A stretch of 64,000 nt of DNA from the NCBI RefSeq assembly GCF_002305895.1, contig NZ_CP022203.1:2520501-2584500 (forward strand). Direction: 5' to 3'. This stretch comes from Corallococcus macrosporus DSM 14697. GTDB lineage: Bacteria > Myxococcota > Myxococcia > Myxococcales > Myxococcaceae. The translations under genes and the position numbers were made by a program. Below the pieces are notes generated by a model, which saw nothing but the letters and a program-made list of their open reading frames with translations, was not told where the DNA came from and did not search any database. Positions 24,346-31,149 of the stretch are shown piece after piece. Numbering within the stretch: the first letter of the stretch is position 1; every line of letters starts with the position of its first letter.

Positions 24346-26070
24346 TCAGGCCGGCTGGAGGAAGCGCCCGTCCACGAGATGGTCGATGACCTCCCGCGCG
24401 GAATACGGGTCGAGCCGGGCCTTGGCGCCGAGCTTTGACACCGCGCTGGACACCGTCGTGGGGTGCTCGAAGGCGGCCAGGGCGGCCAGGAGGATGGCGC
24501 CGTCCTCGCCCTGCGTGAGCGTGGGCTCGGAGAACCGCCTCGGGCTGACGGAGGGGGCGCAGCTCAGGGTGATGCCATCCACGGAGCGCAACACGGTCAC
24601 CGGCTCTCCCGCGAGCTTCGCGGGGGCGCGGTGGCTGCCCAGCCAGTCCCCCAGGGTGAAGCGCTGGGTCCAGGGCGCGGTGTTGCGCAGCCGCGTCCTG
24701 TCCTGGACGGTGACGCTCTTGCGCGCGTCGCGGTGCTTCCAGGCCAGGGCGTCCACCCGGTCGGAGGTCTGTTGGACGGCCGCCTCCAGGCCCGCGTCGC
24801 GGAAGCGAATCATCGGCACGGACACGTCACCGGGCTCGCGGCGCTCGAAGTAGTCGAGGAACTCGGCGAAGCTCTTGGCCTCCGTCACCATGTCGAAGCG
24901 CGCGGGGTGCTCTGTCACCAGCGCGCCGGGCTGGGCCTCCAGCCGCTGGTAGCCCACCACGCAGTCCAGGTCGATGATGCGCTCCACCAGCCGCAGCTCC
25001 TCCGCCAGGGTGGCCCTGCTCGCGAAGGGCAGCCCCCCGATGCCGGAGATTTCGATGTCCAGGTTGGGGTACTTCCGACAGGCGTCGATGACCTCCAGCA
25101 GCTCGCGGTCCTTGGCGCACGGCTTGAGCAGGCCCCGGCCCATCTGCTCCAGCCGCTGCTGTTCGGAGAAGCAGCCGATGTCGATGACCATGTAGACGCG
25201 CTGGAACGTCGCGGCCAGCGCCGCCACCAGCTCCACGCGGGGCACCCCCCACAGGAAGTACGTGCAGCAGTGGTGGGAGAGGTCCACGCCCGCCCAGGTG
25301 CTGCTCAGGAACCCGGCGGTGCTGCCCGCGAAGTCGTAGCGCATCTGCCACGTCCGGCCGGCGATCTCCTGGTGGTCGCGGCGAACGTTCTCCTCGGCGC
25401 GCAGGAAGGGCTTCGCGCGGCCGAAGTCCGCCTTCTGGTTGCCGCGCGCCCCGCCGCAGTACAGGCAGTTCTCACCGCAGCCCTTGCCGGGCGCGACCCA
25501 GCCGGAGAACGAGTGCAGGTCCATCTGGCTGAGGAAGATGTCGTCGAAGTGCGAGTAGTGGATGTCGTCCGTGTTCGTGGCGCGCTGCACGTACGCCAGC
25601 GGGAGCCGGCGTGGCCGGCCATCCGGGTACCGCGTCACGACGTTGGGCGGCGACTCCTCGCCGTTGCACAGCGCCAGCAGGGGCACCTCGCCGTCGCCCA
25701 GCACGATGTGGTCGATGCTGTCGTAGCCGCTCAGCTCCTTCCACCAGTAGGACGCGGAGTTGCCGCCCACGACGACGCGGATGGACGGGTCGATTCGCCG
25801 CACCACCCTGGCGATGAGCAGCGCGCGGTCCACGTGGTGGAACCACTTGAGGCTGATGCCCACCAGCTTCGGGCGCACCCGGCGCAGGAGGCTCTCGAAG
25901 GAGCGCGTCACCTCGGCTTCCGTCTCGTCCCCGTCGTACAGCCGCACGAAGGCCTCGATGCCGCCGCGCCGCAGGTAGCCCGCCAGGTACAGGATGCCGC
26001 AGGTGGCCTCCCCCATTCCGGCACCAACGAGGAGGACTGGCGAGAGGACACGACCACCCATGCGACGCAC
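24346..26070 (-). CDS. B12-binding-domain radical SAM protein
   Basis: 574 residues from GTG 26070 (AAAGG five bases upstream); ATG 26061 is an alternative. The first 150 residues look like a cobalamin-binding domain (VLLVGAGMGEATCGILYLAG, LVGISLKWFHHVD, VVVGGNSAS). The radical SAM cluster is PGKGCGENCLYCGG (Cys-x3-Cys-x2-Cys), followed by FAGSTAGFLSSTW and ISGIGGLPF. The last 60 residues (ILLAALAAFEHPTTVSSAVS to IDHLVDGRFLQPA) form a small winged-helix-like or PqqD-like domain. Such enzymes methylate or rearrange natural products, peptides or lipids. No precursor peptide or biosynthetic partner is encoded within the neighbouring intergenic space, so the substrate is unknown. Confidence 0.85.
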   Translation of the reverse strand: MRRMGGRVLSPVLLVGAGMGEATCGILYLAGYLRRGGIEAFVRLYDGDETEAEVTRSFESLLRRVRPKLVGISLKWFHHVDRALLIARVVRRIDPSIRVVVGGNSASYWWKELSGYDSIDHIVLGDGEVPLLALCNGEESPPNVVTRYPDGRPRRLPLAYVQRATNTDDIHYSHFDDIFLSQMDLHSFSGWVAPGKGCGENCLYCGGARGNQKADFGRAKPFLRAEENVRRDHQEIAGRTWQMRYDFAGSTAGFLSSTWAGVDLSHHCCTYFLWGVPRVELVAALAATFQRVYMVIDIGCFSEQQRLEQMGRGLLKPCAKDRELLEVIDACRKYPNLDIEISGIGGLPFASRATLAEELRLVERIIDLDCVVGYQRLEAQPGALVTEHPARFDMVTEAKSFAEFLDYFERREPGDVSVPMIRFRDAGLEAAVQQTSDRVDALAWKHRDARKSVTVQDRTRLRNTAPWTQRFTLGDWLGSHRAPAKLAGEPVTVLRSVDGITLSCAPSVSPRRFSEPTLTQGEDGAILLAALAAFEHPTTVSSAVSKLGAKARLDPYSAREVIDHLVDGRFLQPA

Positions 26071-26187
26071 ACCGGCCTTTCAGGGGACGGCGGGCAGCGT
26101 AGGCGATTCCGGGCGGGCCCGGGCGGAATGATGGCGCCCGCCCGCCCGGCTGCCCCCGCCGCCCGGTGCGCCTCGGCGCGGTTGCTT

Positions 26188-26221
26188 CCGCTCCCCGAGG
26201 CTTGAGCTGCCCGGGGAGCGG
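26188..26221 (-). terminator. Hairpin after the sugar dehydrogenase gene
   Basis: A perfect 10-base stem (CCGCTCCCCG / CGGGGAGCGG) with a 14-base loop lies 27 bases beyond the stop of the gene ending at 26248. No T-run follows. Terminator role inferred from position and stem strength. Confidence 0.5.
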
Positions 26222-26247
26222 GGAGCGCGCCGTGGACTACGGGCGCT

Positions 26248-27624
26248 TCACTGCGGCGTGACCTTGAGCACCTTGCCGTTGGTGGAGTCGGTGAGCAGGT
26301 AGAGGGCGCCGTCGGGGCCCTGGACGACCTCGCGGATGCGCGAGTCCAGGTTCTTGAGGAGATGCTCCTCGCCCACCACGCGGTCATTGCGCACCATGAG
26401 CCGCACCAGCGCCCTGGCGGACAGGCCGCCGATGAAGAGGTTGTTCCGCCACTCGGGGAACAGGGTCCCCGAGTAGATGGTCATCCCCGACGGCGAAATC
26501 ACCGGGTCCCAGTAGTACACGGGCTGCTCCATGCCCGGGGCCTGGGGGCTCTCGTGAATGGGCGCGCCGGAGTACTCCTCGCCATACCCGATGGTGGGCC
26601 AGCCGTAGTCCTTGCCGGCCTCGGGGCGGTTGACCTCGTCACCCCCTTGCGGCCCCATCTCCACCGTCCACAGCCGGTTCTGGCTGTCGAGCGCCGCCGA
26701 CAGGATGTTGCGGTGACCGATGGACCAGATCTCCGGCTTCGCCTCCGGGTTGTTCAGGTACGGGTTGTCATCGGGCACGGAGCCGTCCGGGTTGATGCGG
26801 ACCACCTTGCCGAAGTGGCTCCGCACGTCCTGGGCCTGAACGCGGCCCGCGAGGATGGAGCGCTCCCCGAGCGTGACGAACAGCTTGCCGTCGGGGGTGA
26901 ACACCATCCGTCCGCCGGAGTGCAGCGTCGACTCGAGCGTGGGCATCATGCGGAAGATGACCTGCACGTTCTCCACGCGAGGCTGCGCCCCGTCCACGAG
27001 CCGCGCGCGCGCCACCGCCAGCCCGTTGCCGCCCTGGCGGGGCTCCGCATAGGTCCAGTAGATGAGCTGGCTCTGCGCGTAGTCAGGGCCCACCTCCACG
27101 TCGAGCAGGCCCCCCTGGCCGCGTCCATCCACGGCGGGCAGACCCGAGACGGCGGGGGACTTCGCGCCCTGCTGCGTGACGATGTAGAGCGAGCCAGTGG
27201 GCTTCTCCGTCACCAGCATGCGCTCGTCCGGCAGGAAGGCGATGGCCCAGGGGTTCCGGAAGCCCGAGGCAATCTCGGTCACCTGGATGGGCGTCTGGGA
27301 CTGGATGGCCGGGACGCGCGTCTGCCCGGGGAAGGCGGGCTCGAACTCGGGCACGTTGGGCGGGCCCTGCGGAACCGGCGGGCCGGTGGGAAGCGGGTCC
27401 TCCGGGATGCCCGCGTCGTCCTCTGGGATGCCGGCGTCGTCTTCCGGGATGCCCGCGTCGTCTTCCGGGACGCCGGCGTCATCCTCTGGAACGCCCGAGT
27501 CCTCCGGCGGGAGTCCCGCATCCTGCTGCGGGACGCCTGAGTCAGGCGTTGGCGTGGGGTCCGGGTCTCCTCTGCAGCCGACGAGGAGGGTGGCGACGAT
27601 GAGGGGTATCGAAAGGGTGCGCAT
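26248..27624 (-). CDS. PQQ-dependent sugar dehydrogenase family lipoprotein
   Basis: 458 residues. ATG 27624 has an AGGAGAG site; the longer frame upstream lacks one. A lipoprotein signal ends LLVGC, so Cys17 is lipidated. It is followed by a spacer of about 75 residues built of VPEDDAG-type heptads, then a six-bladed glucose/sorbosone dehydrogenase propeller: NPWAIAFLPDERMLVTEKPT, GGLLDVEVGPDYAQS, HSGGRMVFTPDGKLFVTLGE, GHRNILSAAL, DYGWPTIGYG, IREVVQGPDGALYLLTDS. Enzymes of this family oxidise sugars with PQQ on the outer face of the membrane; substrate unknown. It is transcribed alone, and the heptad spacer is encoded by near-identical 21-base repeats. Confidence 0.9.
   Translation of the reverse strand: MRTLSIPLIVATLLVGCRGDPDPTPTPDSGVPQQDAGLPPEDSGVPEDDAGVPEDDAGIPEDDAGIPEDDAGIPEDPLPTGPPVPQGPPNVPEFEPAFPGQTRVPAIQSQTPIQVTEIASGFRNPWAIAFLPDERMLVTEKPTGSLYIVTQQGAKSPAVSGLPAVDGRGQGGLLDVEVGPDYAQSQLIYWTYAEPRQGGNGLAVARARLVDGAQPRVENVQVIFRMMPTLESTLHSGGRMVFTPDGKLFVTLGERSILAGRVQAQDVRSHFGKVVRINPDGSVPDDNPYLNNPEAKPEIWSIGHRNILSAALDSQNRLWTVEMGPQGGDEVNRPEAGKDYGWPTIGYGEEYSGAPIHESPQAPGMEQPVYYWDPVISPSGMTIYSGTLFPEWRNNLFIGGLSARALVRLMVRNDRVVGEEHLLKNLDSRIREVVQGPDGALYLLTDSTNGKVLKVTPQ
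27398..27502 (-). repeat. Five tandem 21-base repeats in lipoprotein spacer
   Basis: Five consecutive 21-base units at 27398, 27419, 27440, 27461 and 27482 (the last diverged), differing mainly at third-codon positions, encode Pro-Glu-Asp-Asp-Ala-Gly-Ile/Val heptads. The acidic spacer separates the lipid anchor from the enzyme domain. Such arrays change copy number by slippage. Confidence 0.85.
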
Positions 27625-27892
27625 GCGACTCTCTCCTGGGGGAATGAGATGGAAACGAACATCGCGTTCCTTGCGCCGAGGGGGAAGGCCTCGATTCACC
27701 CGGAGGGCCATTCCGTGCCGCGCATCGGACAGAGGATTGCACCTCGGGCGAAGTGCAGCACGCCATCGGCAAACGCCGTGCAGCGACGCACCAATAGTAT
27801 GGACTCGCCGTAGTCCATCTCAAGCGCCTGGCTGCACGCTCCCGGGGCCTGCGTGAACCCAGCTCGAAGCGGACCGGAATATCAGCGGCTGC

Positions 27893-28483
27893 TCACATGC
27901 GCTCGCCGGGCAGTTGGCTGGCCTGCTTCACCCACGCGGTGAACTGGCCTTCGTCGAGCGGGACATTCTCACGGATGTCGAGGTAGCGCGTGTCCTGGCT
28001 CTTGGACTCACCTGGGGGAACAGGCTTCAGCGACATCCCGCGGAAGAACGCCACCTTGATGTATTTGGCGAAGCAATGAATGCCGAGGAACCAGCCTTGA
28101 CCTTCGACGCCATAAAAGGGTGAGTTCCATTTGACCGCCTTGCTCACGCCAGGGACGGCGCGCTCGATGAGCGCGTCCAGGCGGAGCCCGACGTCGCGCT
28201 TCCAGCCAGGCATTGCCTCGATGTAGGCCTGGACGGGGGCATCGCCGTACCCCTTCGCGATCTGCGGATTTCCGCCCGACAGGAGGCGTGGCTCCTTGGC
28301 CTTCACGGGGCTCTTGCGCTTGCTCGCGGCGGCCTTGGGCGCGGCGGCGCGCGCTGGTGCTTTCTTCGCCGTGGGCTTGCGGGGGGCCGCCTTGGCGGCG
28401 ACCTTCCGCGATGAGGCCTTCTTGACCGTGCTTCGTTTGGGAGCCGCCTTCTTCGCCGCCTTCTGGGATGCCTTGCCAGCCAT
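27893..28483 (-). CDS. DUF1801 protein with histone-H1-like Lys/Ala/Pro-rich N-terminal tail
   Basis: 196 residues. ATG 28483 follows GGAGCAGAC. Residues 1-62 are a low-complexity tail of Lys, Ala, Pro, Arg and Ser (KKAAPKRSTVKKASS, KPTAKKAPARAAAPK), like histone H1 tails and myxobacterial CarF/HthA-type proteins. Residues about 75-196 form a DUF1801 (YdhG-like) domain: VQAYIEAMPGWKRDVGLRLD, AVKWNSPFYG, FAKYIKVAFFRG, LDIRENVPLDEGQFTAWVKQ. DUF1801 domains resemble small-ligand-binding folds with unknown chemistry. The tail probably binds DNA or another polyanion. Transcribed in the same direction as the DoxX-like gene, but 81 bases apart, so coupling is weak. Confidence 0.85.
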   Translation of the reverse strand: MAGKASQKAAKKAAPKRSTVKKASSRKVAAKAAPRKPTAKKAPARAAAPKAAASKRKSPVKAKEPRLLSGGNPQIAKGYGDAPVQAYIEAMPGWKRDVGLRLDALIERAVPGVSKAVKWNSPFYGVEGQGWFLGIHCFAKYIKVAFFRGMSLKPVPPGESKSQDTRYLDIRENVPLDEGQFTAWVKQASQLPGERM

Positions 28484-28564
28484 GGTGTCTGCTCCGAACA
28501 GGGTGGTCGCGAATGGGGCAAATATAAGCGGGATGGGGAACATTTCAGTGGGGGAGGTGGCGTG

Positions 28565-29023
28565 TCACTTCGCGGCCCGGAGCGGGACGACGGCGCGGAG
28601 CCGCGCGTCGCGCAGCCAGAGCCCGAGCCACAGCAGCGTCGCGACGTAGACGGGGAAGAGCATGTGGGAGAAGAGCGGGTTGCCGACCCGGACGTGGGTG
28701 GCGACCGCGCCGCCGAGGTACCCCGTCCACAGGATGGCCCCCAGCACGGAGACCCGCGGGGTGAGGTACACGGCCAGGCACGCGAGCTGAACGATGCCCA
28801 GGCCGAGGAGCACGCTGACGGGGTAGCCAAGCTCCACCGTGCCCTGCTGCGCCTCGGGAATCTGGAGCAGCTTTCCAATGGCATCGAACAGCAGGAAGAG
28901 GACGGCGATGCCGCTCAGGATGCGTCCGGTCCACAGGGCCTTCTTCGAGGCGGACTGCGCGCCCGACTGCGGGGAGACGGCGGGGAGGGGGGGCTGGAAT
29001 CCGGTGTGGGTCGTCGTGGTCAT
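28565..29023 (-). CDS. DoxX-like integral membrane protein
   Basis: 152 residues. ATG 29023 has GGAGAACGCC upstream; the longer upstream frame has no ribosome site. Four transmembrane helices follow a soluble head: ILSGIAVLFLLFDAIGKLL, PVSVLLGLGIVQLACLAVYL, a third from VLGAILWTGYLGGAV, and a fourth around MLFPVYVATLLWLGLWL. The charged residues between helices 1 and 2 (FDAIGKLLQIPEA) and RVSVLGA are typical of DoxX/DoxX-like proteins. These have been linked to thiol stress and membrane redox, but no reaction is settled. Cytoplasmic-membrane location is inferred from the helices. Confidence 0.85.
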   Translation of the reverse strand: MTTTTHTGFQPPLPAVSPQSGAQSASKKALWTGRILSGIAVLFLLFDAIGKLLQIPEAQQGTVELGYPVSVLLGLGIVQLACLAVYLTPRVSVLGAILWTGYLGGAVATHVRVGNPLFSHMLFPVYVATLLWLGLWLRDARLRAVVPLRAAK

Positions 29024-29186
29024 GGCGTTCTCCGTGATGCGGTTTTGTGAGTGAGACCGCCAGGGCCGGCGAAAATCATCGGTGGGCCGGAAAAAAGATT
29101 CAGGCCCCCTCGCGGACAGCGAACCGGCGCCCGGTCGCGGGAGCCGCTCCGAGGCCTCGCGCAGTGAGCGCGGTGACACGCACCCG

Positions 29187-29404
29187 GTGAAGCGGCTCAC
29201 AGCGGGCTGCTGCTGGCCGTGTTCGGCTCCGCCGCGGGCGGCGCGTACCTGTACCATCGCTACGGCGACGCGGACTGGGAGCGCCGGGAGTCGGAGTATC
29301 AACGTCAGCTCCAGGGCCAGTTCACCGCGCGCGAGGCCTCAATGGCACCTCGAAGGAGGGCCTATCGTCCTCGGGCCGGGCCACTTAATCCCTCCACGCA
29401 ATGA
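29187..29404 (+). pseudogene. Possible frameshifted small membrane or secreted protein
   Basis: GTG 29187 begins VKRLTA, and a single-base frame change would continue into a hydrophobic signal-like run (GLLLAVFGSAAGGAYLYHRY) and a charged stretch (DADWERRESEYQRQLQGQF), ending at the stop just before the repeat protein. As it stands the signal is out of frame with any start. It could be a damaged gene, a sequencing error or chance. The rest of the 400-base gap 29024-29427 holds only promoter-sized DNA. Confidence 0.3.
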
Positions 29405-29427
29405 CCATTCAGTCGCATGGGGGACGT

Positions 29428-30951
29428 ATGACGAGGATTGGTGAGCGTCTGCCTTCTGCCGCCGTATCCAATGCCAGGACCCCGGGGGACCTGCGCTCCG
29501 CGCGTGCGCTCGTGGACATGCTCGGCGCGGTGATTCCAGCTCAGGGGGCCGCGCCGGTCTCGGCTGCCCGGTACTACAACACCGAGTCCCTGGGCCCTTC
29601 CCATGCCATGCAGCAGGCGGCCCACGCGAAGGAGGTCCTTCCCTCGCTGCTGGGCGTGCTCACCGACGAGCGCATGGCGCGCTGCATTGACGAGGCCTAC
29701 CGGGAAATCTTCCAGGGCGACCGGTGGCCTCGCGGACCGGAGCGGTCCCAATGGCTGGGCTTCGCGCGCGAGCTCCGGGCCAAGGACCCGAAAATCACCG
29801 CCGAGCAGGTCCGCGCCGCCATCGCGAACGAGCTGCGGCTCGAGCGGGACGGGCTGGATGTCGCGACGCCCGAGAACATCGACATGTACATCCGCGAAGC
29901 CATTGGCTGGGTGAGCTGGTGCTACGAGGGCACCCCACGCAGCGCCACCGATGAGGACATGCGCCTGTGGCGCGCCTTCGCCGCCGAGAAGAAGCGGGAG
30001 AATCCCGACATCGCGCCGGAGGACCTCAAATACGCCATCATCGACGCGGTGCGGGCGAAGGTGACGAAGATGGACTCGACGGCACCGGAGAACGTCGACC
30101 GGTTCATCAAGGACGCCGTCAAGTGGGTCACGCTCTGCTACCAGGGCAAGAAGCGCTGCGCCACGCCGGCGGAGATGGCGTATTGGCGCGCCTTCGCGGC
30201 GGAGAAGCTGCGGGAGGACCCGAAGATGTCTCCGGAGACGCTCAAGTACGCCATCACCGATACCCTCCGCGCGAAGATGACGGGCACCGACTCCACGTCG
30301 CCCGAGAACATCGACCGGTTCATCGACGATGCCGTCCGGTGGGTGTCGCTGTGTTACGAGGGCCGGGAGCGCCACGCGTCTCCGGTGGAGCTGTCGTACT
30401 GGCGCGCCTTCGCCAACGCGAAGCTCGCCGAGAATCCGAAGCTGTCACCGGAGGAGCTCCGGAACGCCATCACGGACGCCGTCCGGGCGCAGGCCATCGG
30501 GGTGGAGACGTTGTCGCCCGCCGACATCGATGGCTACATCATGGAGGCCATTGGCTGGGGGTCCCTCTGCTACCTGGGGACGTCCCGTGCCCCCACGGCC
30601 GAGGAGTTGGAGCGCTGGCGTGCCTTCGCGGCGGGGAAGCTGAAGGACGACCCGGAAATCACCTCGGAGACACTCAAGTACGCCATCATCGATGCGGTGC
30701 GTAACGAGCTGACGGGCATGAGCAAGCCCGCGGAGCTCAACATCGACCGCTTCATCCGAGAGGCCTACGAGTTCCTGTTCCGCGCCTACCGGGGCATGCC
30801 CGCGGACAGGCCCCGCCAGCCGACGCCGCGTGAGTTGCACGAGTGGCAGCAGTTCGCCCGGGCCAGACTCAGGGAGGAGCCGAAGCTGTCGAGCGAGGAA
30901 CTCAACGCCTACCTGCTCGACAGCCTTCGAACCGCGCTGTCCAACCAGTGA
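29428..30951 (+). CDS. Cytosolic protein of six 72-residue tandem repeats, no named family
   Basis: 507 residues. ATG 29428 follows GGGGGAC; an upstream ATG at 29401 has no ribosome site. The first 95 residues are unique; the rest is six repeats, four of them exactly 72 residues long. The consensus begins IDRFI-x2-A and runs through W-V-S-L-C-Y-E-G, E-x2-x-WRAFAAEKL and P-E-x-LKYAI-x-DAVRAK to the closing DST-x-PEN. A conserved Cys recurs in each central repeat (in LCYEG). All units look like three-helix bundles. No signal or membrane segment. Strong sequence conservation among repeats points to scaffolding or repeated ligand binding. I do not recognise the family. Confidence 0.85.
   Translation: MTRIGERLPSAAVSNARTPGDLRSARALVDMLGAVIPAQGAAPVSAARYYNTESLGPSHAMQQAAHAKEVLPSLLGVLTDERMARCIDEAYREIFQGDRWPRGPERSQWLGFARELRAKDPKITAEQVRAAIANELRLERDGLDVATPENIDMYIREAIGWVSWCYEGTPRSATDEDMRLWRAFAAEKKRENPDIAPEDLKYAIIDAVRAKVTKMDSTAPENVDRFIKDAVKWVTLCYQGKKRCATPAEMAYWRAFAAEKLREDPKMSPETLKYAITDTLRAKMTGTDSTSPENIDRFIDDAVRWVSLCYEGRERHASPVELSYWRAFANAKLAENPKLSPEELRNAITDAVRAQAIGVETLSPADIDGYIMEAIGWGSLCYLGTSRAPTAEELERWRAFAAGKLKDDPEITSETLKYAIIDAVRNELTGMSKPAELNIDRFIREAYEFLFRAYRGMPADRPRQPTPRELHEWQQFARARLREEPKLSSEELNAYLLDSLRTALSNQ
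29878..30948 (+). repeat. Coding tandem repeat: five 216-base units plus an earlier diverged one
   Basis: Units start at 29878, 30094, 30310, 30526 and 30742 (last unit 207 bases), each opening with the codons for Ile/Val-Asp-x-Phe/Tyr-Ile. A more diverged sixth unit precedes them from about 29674. Nucleotide identity is highest between the second and third listed units, consistent with internal duplication. Confidence 0.85.
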
Positions 30952-31149
30952 CGAGGCCCCCTTTCCTGCCGACTGGCGTTCCGTTCCGAGACCTCGTCGA
31001 GCGCGCGACGCGGGGCGCTGTCTCCGCGAGCCTCAGCGGGCAGGTGTCCGTTCATTTCGTCCGGCGGAATCGTCTTACGTGCTGGGGCCACCTTCCCTTC
31101 GTGCGCTCCCACGCTCAGTTTCCCGGCGGGACGTACGCGGAGGGGAGCC

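Noticed and set aside
27398-27502. Tandem 21-base repeats considered as a CRISPR array
   Set aside because: Units abut with no spacers and are coding heptads of a lipoprotein.
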